Position numbers and translations under genes: made by a program. A model generated the notes under the pieces. It was not told the DNA's origin. It did no database searches and saw nothing but the letters and a program-made list of their open reading frames with translations. A DNA stretch of 64,000 bases, from positions 1 through 64,000 of the forward strand of contig DAOTXL010000094.1 of assembly GCA_034435455.1 (NCBI GenBank). Direction: 5' to 3'. Origin of the DNA: DAOTXL01 sp034435455 (GTDB lineage: Bacteria; Chloroflexota; Anaerolineae; JAAYZQ01). Positions 1-7,776 of this stretch are shown here, piece after piece; position 1 is the stretch's first letter; every line of letters starts with the position of its first letter.

Positions 1-1
1 G

Positions 2-136
2 TGCCGGTGGCTGCTGCCCTTGTTGCAACTGTTCTGGAATCACCACAAGTTTGAGCGGGGCAAGCGGGCAGGGCACAGCCCTCTGGAACTGGCAGGAGTG
101 GCGGATGCCCCTTCCCTGGAGGAAGTCCTGGGCTGA
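2..136 (+). pseudogene. Transposase C-terminal fragment
   Basis: An open frame enters from the window edge and stops at the TGA at 134-136. It encodes a Trp/His/Lys/Arg-rich tail (FWNHHKFERGKRAGHSPLEL) of the kind seen at the C-terminus of some IS transposases. I cannot name the family. Only about 44 codons are visible, so it could be the end of a complete gene lying outside the window. Its position directly against the broken end of the methyltransferase gene on the other strand suggests an insertion remnant. Confidence 0.5.
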
Positions 137-179
137 CTGGTGAGCCCCGCCGCAGCCGTCCAGCCGGTCTGATTTTTTC

Positions 180-559
180 AAGGTGCGAAAAGTGTCAACA
201 TATTTCCCCGGAAAATTGAACCATCCCGGAACAGGAGTGGGAAAAACGATAAACTCACTCACCAAAGCGTCAAAGGTATCATTAGGGAAAGGGATGTGTG
301 TTTTCTCTGCTGGGCGAAACTCCACAAGACTCTCCAGCCCTTGTTCCTTCGCTAATTGGCTGGCACTTGCTAACAGCACTTGGTCAAGTTCCAAGCCAGT
401 GACTTTTCCCTGTCTCAACTTCCTTGCCAGCCACAGGGCAACATCGCCACCAGCGCTACACAAGACAAGGATGTTCTTACCGTTTATTGGCTCTAAATCC
501 TCTTGGATTCGTTCTAGAACAGGTGAGAGCAGTTCAATTTCTGCTTGAGTCCATTTCAT
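180..559 (-). pseudogene. SAM-dependent methyltransferase, 3'-truncated
   Basis: The ATG at 559 follows an AGGAG ribosome site. About 126 codons read like a class I methyltransferase N-terminal half: a glycine-rich motif I (LVLCSAGGDVALWLA), an acidic residue closing strand 2 (VTGLELD), then FPNDTFDALVSEFIVFPTP. Homologous-looking sequence ends near 180. The frame continues open to the window edge, but through sequence antisense to the transposase tail, so the native C-terminus is missing. GC is lower than in neighbouring genes. It is most likely an inactivated gene; a short chimeric product cannot be excluded. Confidence 0.6.
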
Positions 560-600
560 CTTGCACTCCTAGAGAAGAGCACGGGGGGACGAGACGCAGG

Positions 601-782
601 CTAACGACCGAGTTGAGCCGCGCCGCCCCGCCCTCATCGCCGGCGCAGGCTCCGCCCTGCCGACCCCCGTCGCCAAACCCGCAGCCTGAGGGTGGCTGCC
701 AGGGGTAGCATCGGTTCCAACGATCGTCCGCACCGCCCGCCCACCTGCCGCGGCGGCGCTAATGGCCGGGTTGAGCCGCGCC
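601..782. repeat. Imperfect direct repeat, attC-like half motif
   Basis: Two copies of a related 24-bp motif, CTAACGACCGAGTTGAGC at 601 and CTAATGGCCGGGTTGAGC at 759, each continue into CGCGCC. They bound a GC-rich non-coding stretch between the methyltransferase fragment and pmbA. CTAAC...GTTGAGC is reminiscent of the left half of integron attC sites, but I see no matching right half. I treat it as an intergenic repeat only. Confidence 0.3.
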
Positions 783-803
783 CAACTACCGGCTCCCCAA
801 GAC

Positions 804-2150
804 CTAAAACTCGGTCGCGCCGGTGAAGGTGAAGGTATGGAGCTTCAAGGCCGGCACCCTCTCCCGACCGAGTTCACCCATGCCCGCCAGCAGGCGTGTC
901 TCACGGCCGATGCTCTCGACCTGGTTCAGTGCCTCCAGATAGCTCTGGGTGAAGCGCAGGTTCTTGACCGGATAGGCGATCTCGCCATGCTCGATCCAAA
1001 ACGTGCCATCGCGGGTCATGCCGGTGATGACCACCCTGGTCGGCTCCACAGGGCGGGTGTAGTGGAAGCGGGTGATGTACAGGCCCCGTTCGGTGCCGGC
1101 GATCATCTCCTCCACGGTGGCCTCGCCAGGGGCGAAAAAGAGGTTCAGCGGGAAAGGGCCGAAGGCGTTGGGGGCAGGCAACGCATGGCCGGTAGAGCTT
1201 TTGCCCTCCTCCTTGCCGGCCCGGTACGAATCATAGACGACGCCCCGGGCCACCCCCCGCTCGATCAGGTCCACCCGCTGTTTGGGCACCCCCTCAAAGT
1301 CAAAGGGCAAGGGGATACCTGCCGGGTCCAATCCGTCGTCCCAGATCGAGATACGCCCGTCCACGATCTGCTGGCCCAACTTGCCGGCCATAAAACTGCG
1401 GCCTTCCTGCAGCGCCACGGCGCCAAAGCCGGTATAGGTCATCATCTGCAAGAAATCCTGCACGGCATAGGGCTCCAGGATGACGGGATACTGGCCTGGC
1501 TCCAGCGGGCGCGGGTTCTGCGCCCGGACGCACCTGTCCACCGCCTCGCGGCCCAGGGCCTCGAAATCCAGGTCGTTGACATCCAGGGCCAGCGCCGAGG
1601 CATAGCCGGCACTGCTATCGCTCATGATCACCGTGTTGATCTCGGCATAGGTGGTGGGAAAGTAGGCCCACACCCCCAGCGAGTTGGCCACCGCCACCTC
1701 CATAACGGCGGTGGTCAACGCCCCCGAAGCGACCACCCCCGCCTCACGGGCCAGCAGGCAGATGGCCCCCGCCCCCCTGGCCCGCTGCTCCGGCGAGCAG
1801 GTGGCGGTGGCCTGGCTAAAGGCCGTCACATCCGGGATCGGCTGCGGGCCGGGCAGCGACTTGAAATCGGGGTTCTCCGGTTGCAGGCGGGCGATGCTCA
1901 GCGCCCTCTCCAGGGCCTGGGCCAGCGCTTCATCCGCCAGGTTGTTGGTCGCCGCCACGCCGACCCGCTTACCGCTCACCACCCGGATGCGCACCTCGGC
2001 ATCGGTCTCGGCCACATTCTGGTGGATGGTCGAGTTGGCAAAGCGGGTCAGGGCGCTATCGCCGGCCAGCACCACCACCTCGGTCTGGTCGGCTGTGGAG
2101 CGGGCCAGAATGGCCTCGCTCATCTGCTTGATCCGTTCTTGTCCTAGCAT
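804..2150 (-). CDS. pmbA: TldD/PmbA family protease subunit (PmbA/TldE-like)
   Basis: A 448-residue protein starting at the ATG at 2150, after GAGG. It has the PmbA/TldE layout: an N-terminal alpha/beta domain (AEVRIRVVSGKRVGVAATN), the central GALTTAVMEVAVANSLGV region, and a C-terminal beta-rich domain ending in a FTFTG-like segment. Like known TldE proteins it has no HExxxH metal site. TldE pairs with TldD in a heterodimeric metalloprotease that degrades unfolded peptides and matures some peptide products. It lies 160 bp downstream of tldD on the same strand, so the two probably form one transcription unit. Confidence 0.9.
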   Translation of the reverse strand: MLGQERIKQMSEAILARSTADQTEVVVLAGDSALTRFANSTIHQNVAETDAEVRIRVVSGKRVGVAATNNLADEALAQALERALSIARLQPENPDFKSLPGPQPIPDVTAFSQATATCSPEQRARGAGAICLLAREAGVVASGALTTAVMEVAVANSLGVWAYFPTTYAEINTVIMSDSSAGYASALALDVNDLDFEALGREAVDRCVRAQNPRPLEPGQYPVILEPYAVQDFLQMMTYTGFGAVALQEGRSFMAGKLGQQIVDGRISIWDDGLDPAGIPLPFDFEGVPKQRVDLIERGVARGVVYDSYRAGKEEGKSSTGHALPAPNAFGPFPLNLFFAPGEATVEEMIAGTERGLYITRFHYTRPVEPTRVVITGMTRDGTFWIEHGEIAYPVKNLRFTQSYLEALNQVESIGRETRLLAGMGELGRERVPALKLHTFTFTGATEF

Positions 2151-2310
2151 GATTTCCTCATCTGTGAGATTGAATGGTCCCGTCTGCCGGGCAGCAACGA
2201 CACGCTTTCACGCACTACCGCTGGCCACGATGGGGCCTGGCAGCGGACCCTTTCGGCCCACCGCCATCCCCCTCACCCCCAGCAGGCGGCCTCCTGTCCT
2301 CTGCTGCCCC

Positions 2311-3783
2311 TCACTTCATCACCCCCACCTGCACATTGCGGAAGCGGGCCGGGGCCGTGCCGTGGCCGGTGTGGGCCACCTGGCCGGGCTGGCCTTTGCC
2401 GCAGTTGGGCGTGCCCCACACCCGCCAGTGATCGGCGTTGCAGATGGCGTCGCAACTGCGCCAGAACTGCGGGGTGATGCCGGTATAGGTGGCGTTCTTG
2501 AGCATTCGGCCCAGCCTGCCCCCCTTGATCTCGTAGGCGATCTCGGTGCCAAACTGGAAATTGAGCCGCTTGTCGTCAATGCTCCAGCTCTTGTTCAGCT
2601 CCATATAGATGCCCTCCTCGGTGTCGGCCACCAGGTCGTCAAAGGTCCACTCGCCCGGTTCCAGGTTGACGTTGGTCATACGGATGATGGGGATGCGGTT
2701 CCAGCCATCGGCGCGCATGGCCCCGCCGGAGGTCTCGGGGGCGGCGTCGCCCACGATCTCGCGGAGCTGCTGGGCCGTCTCCCGCGAGGTGAGGTAGCCA
2801 CAAAAGATGCCCTGCCGCACGATGGGCACCCGCTGGGCCGGCACCCCCTCATCATCCCAGCCAAAGGTGCCCAGCCCGCCGGGGATGGTGGCATCGGCGG
2901 TCAGGTTGACCACCTCGGAGCCGTAGCGGAGGGTGCCGTACTTGTCCGGCGTCAGGAAACTGGTGCCGGCATAGCTGGCCTCGGTGCCGAACACCCGGTC
3001 CAACTCGATGGGGTGGCCGCACGACTCGTGGACCTGCAGGGCCAATTGGGTCGCGCCCAGGATGAGGGTGGTGACGCCGCTGGGACACGGGTCGGCGCTG
3101 AGGAGGGCCACCGCCTCCTCACCGATGCGAGGAGCCTGGCCCGGCAGGTCCATGGCCAGGATCGCCTCCCACCCCTCCTGCCGCTGGTCGCGGGCAAAGG
3201 AGTTGGGGTAGGAGCGCTTTTGCACCTCCCCCTTTTGCCGGTCCACGGCCAGGGCCTCGATCCCCCCGCCCGACTCGATGATCGTCTGCTCCAGAAAGGC
3301 CCCCTCGCTGTTGGCGAAGGTCTTGTCTTCCTGCCAGAAGGCCAGGCTCGACGTGGCGACCGTCACCCCCGCCACGGCGCGCAGCCCGGCATCGGCCTTG
3401 AGGAGCAGGTCCATCTTCTCCTCCAACGATACTTTCCAGGGGTCAACCCGGACCGGGGTCCGATAGGTGCCCACACAGGCCACCGGCGGCCCCAGCCGGA
3501 CGTCGCGGATTTTGAACAGGGCGCTGGCGCGGGCGATCTGCACGGCCAGCGCCGTCACCCGGTCCACCTCGGCGGCAGTGAGGAGGGCCGAACTGGCAAA
3601 GCCCCAGGCCCCATCCACCATCACCCGCACGCCGAACCCCTGGCTTTCGTTGTCCGACAGCCCCTCCACTACACCGTTCTTGACGGTGATATGTTGCGTC
3701 CGCCGCCGGACGATACGGATATCGGCATAGGTTGCCCCCTGAACCTGGGCCAGGTTCAGGGCCCGGTCGGTAAGTTCTTTCAA
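2311..3783 (-). CDS. tldD: TldD metalloprotease subunit
   Basis: A 490-residue TldD homologue with the metal site HESCGH: His252, Glu253 and His257 counted from the chosen start. The downstream segments GTFGWDDEGVPAQRV and SGGAMRADGWNRIPIIRMTN are typical of the catalytic subunit. I place the start at the TTG at 3783 because GGAGG lies six bases upstream and the family alignment begins near LKELTDRAL; the longer frame from 3837 would be mostly leader. It acts in the cytoplasm with PmbA. A strong promoter lies at 3864-3892. Confidence 0.92.
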   Translation of the reverse strand: MKELTDRALNLAQVQGATYADIRIVRRRTQHITVKNGVVEGLSDNESQGFGVRVMVDGAWGFASSALLTAAEVDRVTALAVQIARASALFKIRDVRLGPPVACVGTYRTPVRVDPWKVSLEEKMDLLLKADAGLRAVAGVTVATSSLAFWQEDKTFANSEGAFLEQTIIESGGGIEALAVDRQKGEVQKRSYPNSFARDQRQEGWEAILAMDLPGQAPRIGEEAVALLSADPCPSGVTTLILGATQLALQVHESCGHPIELDRVFGTEASYAGTSFLTPDKYGTLRYGSEVVNLTADATIPGGLGTFGWDDEGVPAQRVPIVRQGIFCGYLTSRETAQQLREIVGDAAPETSGGAMRADGWNRIPIIRMTNVNLEPGEWTFDDLVADTEEGIYMELNKSWSIDDKRLNFQFGTEIAYEIKGGRLGRMLKNATYTGITPQFWRSCDAICNADHWRVWGTPNCGKGQPGQVAHTGHGTAPARFRNVQVGVMK

Positions 3784-3863
3784 TTTTACCCTCCCTCTTT
3801 GGATTCGACAGGCGGCAATCTGCTCTGCCCCGCCCAACCTCCTGGCGCAAGGCCGCCCTTGCC

Positions 3864-3892
3864 ATTATAACCGGATTCCTCTTTGGTGACAA
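3864..3892 (-). promoter_or_regulatory. Sigma70-type promoter of tldD-pmbA
   Basis: On the minus strand, TTGTCA (3892-3887), a 17-bp spacer and a perfect TATAAT (3869-3864). Transcription would start near 3857, about 70 bases before the TTG start. Confidence 0.65.
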
Positions 3893-3938
3893 GTTGGGCG
3901 GCTCCGGTGCGGCGCCAGAGACAGCCGACCTCCCCCTC

Positions 3939-3968
3939 TTGTGCCCCCGACGTCCTTTGTGGTAAAAT
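3939..3968 (+). promoter_or_regulatory. Promoter of the ABC importer operon
   Basis: TTGTGC (3939-3944), an 18-bp spacer and TAAAAT (3963-3968), 52 bases before the ATG of the binding-protein gene. No Fur-like operator or riboswitch is evident here. Confidence 0.5.
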
Positions 3969-4020
3969 GACGGATGGACCATGATCGTTGTGGTAACCCG
4001 GCTGTTTTCGGAGGAACGTC

Positions 4021-5139
4021 ATGAGACAGGGTTTGGGGATGCTCCTGCTGCTGGCACTGGCCTTGAGCGCCTGTGGGCCGGCGGTCCCGTCTGGACCGAC
4101 GGCCGTTTCACCCACCCCCTCTTCCCCCCCGCCGGAGGAGGTCCGGCCCATCACCGTCACCGACGCCCTGGGCCGCACCCTCACCTTCGAGACCCCGCCC
4201 CGGCGCATCGTGGTGGCCGGCAAGGCCACCATCCTGGTTGTGGATGCCCTCTACCTCTTCCCTCAGGCGGCGGAGCGCGTGGTGGCCGTCGCGCTGACCG
4301 GTCAGGGCGGCGACTTTTTTCCCCTGCTGGACCCCCATGCTGCGGCCAAAACCACCCTCGGCGATCAGGCCGGCCCGGAGCAGATCGCCGCCGTCCAACC
4401 CGACCTGGTCATCCTGAAGAGCTACCTGGCCGAAAAGCTGGGCGCCTCTGTTCAAGCCCTCAACCTCCCGGTCTTTTATGTCTCTCTCGAAACGCCCGAC
4501 CAGTACCTCCACGAAATCCAGGCCCTCGGCCAGATCTTCGGCGACCCGGCCCGCGCCCAACAGGTGGTGGACTTTTACCGGCAGGGCCTGGCGCGCGTCC
4601 AAAAGGGGGTGGCGGGCCTGACCGACGATCAAAAGCCCGCCGTGCTGCTGCTCCAACACTCGGCCAAAGGGGGCGAGACGGCCTACTATGTCCCGCCGTC
4701 GGAGTGGATTCAGACCAGACTGGTCGAAATGGCCGGCGGCAGGCCTGTCTGGCTCGACGCGCCGCCGGGCAGCGGCTGGACGGTGGTGACCCTTGAACAG
4801 ATTGCCGCCTGGAATCCGGACCAGATCGTGATCGTGGACTATTTTGGCGATCCGAACCGGGCTGTGGCCGCCTTCCGCGCCGACCCCATCGCCCAAAATC
4901 TAAAGGCCGTCCAGGAGAACCAGGTCCTGGCCTTTCCCAAAGACACCTACAGTTGGGACCAGCCCGACACCCGCTGGATCCTTGGCCTGACCTGGCTGGC
5001 AGCGCACCTCCACCCCGACCGGTTCGCCGACGTGGAGATCATGTCCGAGTTTTACGCCTTTTACCAGACGCTCTACGGACTGGAGCGGGCCACCGTGGAG
5101 GGCAAACTGATGCCCCTGTTGCGTGGGACGCTGCCGTGA
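4021..5139 (+). CDS. ABC transporter substrate-binding lipoprotein, Fe3+/cobalamin type
   Basis: A 372-residue lipoprotein. The signal peptide is short and hydrophobic with a lipobox (LSAC), so Cys18 should be lipidated and the protein tethered outside the membrane. The mature part has the class III binding-protein fold: ITVTDALGRTLTFETPPRRIVVAG, then QPDLVILKSYL and a C-terminal lobe with WILGLTWLAAHLHPDRF. This places it in the BtuF/FhuD/FepB group. Ligand (ferric siderophore, haem, cobalamin or other metal complex) cannot be told from sequence. It is the first gene of a three-gene operon with overlapping stops and starts. Confidence 0.85.
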   Translation: MRQGLGMLLLLALALSACGPAVPSGPTAVSPTPSSPPPEEVRPITVTDALGRTLTFETPPRRIVVAGKATILVVDALYLFPQAAERVVAVALTGQGGDFFPLLDPHAAAKTTLGDQAGPEQIAAVQPDLVILKSYLAEKLGASVQALNLPVFYVSLETPDQYLHEIQALGQIFGDPARAQQVVDFYRQGLARVQKGVAGLTDDQKPAVLLLQHSAKGGETAYYVPPSEWIQTRLVEMAGGRPVWLDAPPGSGWTVVTLEQIAAWNPDQIVIVDYFGDPNRAVAAFRADPIAQNLKAVQENQVLAFPKDTYSWDQPDTRWILGLTWLAAHLHPDRFADVEIMSEFYAFYQTLYGLERATVEGKLMPLLRGTLP

Positions 5140-6206
5140 CCGGCCTGTCCGAGGGGGGGGGGAAGGTTGGCGTGAAGGGTTGTCTCCGCCTGGAAGCAAC
5201 GGCTTCGGGAGCGCCCGTCCGTTCTCACCGGCGGACCTTTGGGGGACTTGTCCTGGCCGCGTTGCTCCTCCTGGGCCTGTCCATCTTTATCGGGCGCTAC
5301 CCCAAACCCTACTGGCTTCCGCTGGCCAGCCTGGGCCGGGACCCGCTGGCGTGGCAACTGCTCTGGAACCTGCGCCTGCCGCGCCTGGTGGCGGCCGTCC
5401 TGCTCGGTACGGCGCTGTCGGCCGGCGGCCTGACGCTGCAAATGCTCTTCCGCAATCCGCTGGTCGAGCCGGGGTTTCTGGGGGTTTCACAGGGTGCGGC
5501 GTTCGGTGCGGCGTTGTCCATCCTCTATTTCAGCTCCTCGCCGCTGTGGGTACAGGCCAGCGCCACCTTGTTTGCCCTGGCCGGCCTGGCGCTTTCCTAC
5601 CTGCTGGCCGGGCGGCTGCGCTACGGCGGCTGGATTTTGCGCATGGTCCTGGCGGGCATTGCCGTTTCGGCGCTCTTTTCGACGGGCGTCGGCCTGCTCA
5701 AATACCTGGCCGACCCCCTGACCCAACTGCCCGAAATCACCTTCTGGCTCCTGGGCGGGTTGTGGAGCACGCGGTGGGTCAACCTGCTGCCCATCCTGCC
5801 CGCTGTCTTGCTGGCGCTCCTCCTGTTGTTTCTGGCACGGTGGCGGTTGAACGTGCTGGCCCTGGAGGAGGAGGCGGCTTTCTCCCTGGGGGCTGCGCCG
5901 GGCCGCGAGCGCCTGTTGCTGCTCCTGCTGGCGGTTGTCGCCACGGCGGCGATGGTCTCCCTGGCCGGTATGGTCGGCTGGGTGGGGCTGATCATCCCCC
6001 ACCTGGCGCGCCGTCTTTTCAGCGCCGATGCCCGCTACGCCCTGCCGGGGGCGCTGCTGATGGGCGGCCTCTTTACGGCGGTGTGCGATACCCTGGCGCG
6101 CACTCTGACCGGCGGGGAAATCCCCCTGGGTCTTTTCACCTCTGGGATCGGCGCGCTGGTTTTCCTCCTCCTCCTGTCCACCCAAAAACTGGAGGTCAGG
6201 CGATGA
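5136..6206 (+). CDS. FecCD-family ABC transporter permease
   Basis: A multispanning permease of the BtuC/FecCD family. The visible landmarks are the N-terminal helix, LRLPRLVAAVLLGTALSAGG, RNPLVEPGFLGVSQGAAFGA, and GWVGLIIPHLARR, the family's contact loop for the ATPase. The GTG at 5136 overlaps the preceding stop as GTGA. A second in-frame GTG at 5172, just after a purine-rich GGAAGG, is an equally good start and would remove 12 residues. A run of ten G residues (5153-5162) lies between the two candidate starts. The stop overlaps the ATPase start as ATGA. Confidence 0.87.
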   Translation: MTGLSEGGGKVGVKGCLRLEATASGAPVRSHRRTFGGLVLAALLLLGLSIFIGRYPKPYWLPLASLGRDPLAWQLLWNLRLPRLVAAVLLGTALSAGGLTLQMLFRNPLVEPGFLGVSQGAAFGAALSILYFSSSPLWVQASATLFALAGLALSYLLAGRLRYGGWILRMVLAGIAVSALFSTGVGLLKYLADPLTQLPEITFWLLGGLWSTRWVNLLPILPAVLLALLLLFLARWRLNVLALEEEAAFSLGAAPGRERLLLLLLAVVATAAMVSLAGMVGWVGLIIPHLARRLFSADARYALPGALLMGGLFTAVCDTLARTLTGGEIPLGLFTSGIGALVFLLLLSTQKLEVRR

Positions 6207-6985
6207 CTGCCCTGCTCTCCCTGCGGGAGGTCACCTTTGGCTACAACCGGGGCCGGCCGGTCTTGCACCAGGTCTCGTTCGACATCTACCCCGGCACCGT
6301 GACCGCCGTCCTGGGGCCCAACGGGGCCGGCAAAAGCACGCTTTTGCACCTGATTCTGGGGTTCTACCGCCCGCAGGCCGGCTCTATCACCCTGGATGGC
6401 CAGCCGCTGTCGGCCTATTCCCGCCCGGCCCTCAGCCGGGCCATCAGTCTGGTGCCGCAGCGGGAGTATGTTCCCTTTGAGTACAGCGTGCTGGAGTATA
6501 TCCTGCTGGGGCGCACCCCCCACCTCAACTTTTTGGAGATGCCGCAAGAGCGGGACCTGCAGGCAGCCTGGAGCGCCTTGCAGCGCCTGGGGCTGGAATC
6601 GCTTGCCACCCGGCGCGTCAACGCCCTGAGCGGCGGCGAGCATCAACTGACCCTCATCGGCCGCGCCCTGGCCCAGGATGCCCGCCTGCTTTTGCTCGAC
6701 GAACCCAGCGCCCACCTCGACCTGGGCAACAAAAAGCGGGTCCTGGGCCTGATGCGTTCCCTGGCCGACGATGGGTTGACCATCCTGTTCACCACCCACG
6801 ATCCCGAATCGGCCTCGGTCATCGCCGACCACCTCATCCTGATGCGGGCCGGGCGCATTCTGCAACAGGGGCCACTCGACCAGACCTTTACCGCCGAGCT
6901 GCTCAGCCAGACCTACGGCACCCCCCTGGAGGTGCTGCCGGTGGGCGGGCAGCAGGTGGTGCTGTTGAACGCGTCGCCGCGCTGA
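6203..6985 (+). CDS. ABC transporter ATP-binding protein (FecE/BtuD type)
   Basis: A 260-residue ATPase: Walker A GPNGAGKST, Q-loop region SLVPQ, signature LSGGEHQL (the usual R/Q at the end of the signature is changed), Walker B RLLLLDEPSAHLD, and H-loop TTHD. The order and spacing are standard for the iron/cobalamin importer ATPases. The ATG at 6203 overlaps the permease stop, so translation is probably coupled. With the two genes upstream it makes a complete importer. Confidence 0.9.
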   Translation: MTALLSLREVTFGYNRGRPVLHQVSFDIYPGTVTAVLGPNGAGKSTLLHLILGFYRPQAGSITLDGQPLSAYSRPALSRAISLVPQREYVPFEYSVLEYILLGRTPHLNFLEMPQERDLQAAWSALQRLGLESLATRRVNALSGGEHQLTLIGRALAQDARLLLLDEPSAHLDLGNKKRVLGLMRSLADDGLTILFTTHDPESASVIADHLILMRAGRILQQGPLDQTFTAELLSQTYGTPLEVLPVGGQQVVLLNASPR

Positions 6986-7140
6986 ACGGAAGAGGGCAGG
7001 TCATTCCTGGATGCCGCCGGGGGAATACGAACACCAGGACCGCCCGGTGCCCTGCCGCTCAGATGAGGATAGAAACGAGGTCCCTGTTCAGGTGCCCGGC
7101 GCTTTGCTGGGCCGGCTTTTTCGAGAACGCAGAAGTGTGG

Positions 7141-7265
7141 TATAATAACCTGCAGACGTAGCGCAAACGCCGTTTGGGCGATAAGACAGGCACACCATGA
7201 TTTTTCTACATTCCCTGATACGGCTACGGAGGGATCGGGGGGAGGGGAGGAGGGTGACAAGATGA
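7141..7265 (+). promoter_or_regulatory. TATAAT element and possible leader peptide before the antitoxin
   Basis: A perfect TATAAT at 7141-7146 is followed by a small palindrome (CAAACG and CGTTTG). From the ATG at 7197 a 22-codon frame runs to a TGA at 7263-7265 that overlaps the antitoxin ATG as ATGA. The leader frame has only a weak ribosome site, so its translation is doubtful. No clear -35 box is visible. Upstream, 6986-7140 shows nothing else. Confidence 0.35.
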
Positions 7266-7528
7266 GTGCCAAGACTTATGAAGTGCGAGCGGTCCATCGC
7301 CATGGCGTGTTAAGACTCCTCGACGACCTCGATCTGCCGGAGGGAGCACAGGTCTGGCTATCCATAGAGTCTGTACTGTCTGAGGTGACTGAGACGCCTG
7401 CACCGCCATTAGTGCACCCGACTCGTTTCGTTCCGGCCGATAGGCTTGATGCGCTCACGGGATTGATAAAAGCCGGAGGCGACGCCCTGGCAGACAGCGA
7501 GGCACTCTATGATCCAGATTGGAATTGA
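7262..7528 (+). CDS. AF2212-like (DUF104) antitoxin
   Basis: An 88-residue protein whose first 35 residues fit the short beta-rich AF2212/DUF104 antitoxin pattern: EVRAVHRHGVLRLLDDLDLPEGAQVWLSIE. It follows GGAGGGTGACAAG. It overlaps by 20 bases the start of a PIN-domain gene, the usual antitoxin-toxin order. The rest of the protein is predicted to be flexible and would contact the toxin. Since the toxin gene is cut by an IS, this antitoxin is probably an orphan. Confidence 0.7.
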   Translation: MSAKTYEVRAVHRHGVLRLLDDLDLPEGAQVWLSIESVLSEVTETPAPPLVHPTRFVPADRLDALTGLIKAGGDALADSEALYDPDWN

Positions 7529-7776
7529 CACCTCGGTCCTGGTTGGGCTGTTTGATCCCAAGGATGTCTGGCATGGCCCGGCAATGGCGCTCCAACAGGC
7601 ATTCAAACGTCACGGTGTGCACGTTGCTGTGTTCGATTGTGTACTGGCCGAGGCGATCAGTACCATGGCCCGGCGTATTCGCGAACAACGCCGATCTGCC
7701 GACCTCGACCAACTCCTGGTGCAGATCGCAAATGATTACCGCCAGGAAGACATTCTCTGGGTGTCTCCTGACATAC
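7509..7776 (+). pseudogene. PIN-domain (VapC-like) toxin, truncated by IS
   Basis: The PIN start is clear: IGIDTSVLVGLFDPKDVWHG with the first catalytic Asp, then AVFDCVLAEAIS with the conserved Glu. After about residue 89 the frame runs into the terminal inverted repeat of the adjacent insertion sequence, and the remaining 38 codons are IS sequence. The third and fourth acidic residues of the PIN active site, normally in the C-terminal third, are lost. The fragment should not be an active RNase. Confidence 0.8.

Noticed and set aside
601..782. An integron cassette site
   Set aside because: Only left-half-like motifs in the same orientation are present; no paired right half or integrase gene is visible.
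1684..3870. A 728-codon plus-strand frame opposite tldD and pmbA
   Set aside because: It is antisense to two recognised genes and has no motifs of its own.
3838..4020. A cobalamin riboswitch before the ABC importer
   Set aside because: I looked for the cobalamin-box pattern (GCCACTG) and saw none; only a promoter is supported.
7141..7196. A possible riboswitch in the antitoxin leader (palindrome CAAACG/CGTTTG)
   Set aside because: No known riboswitch consensus fits, and the palindrome is short.
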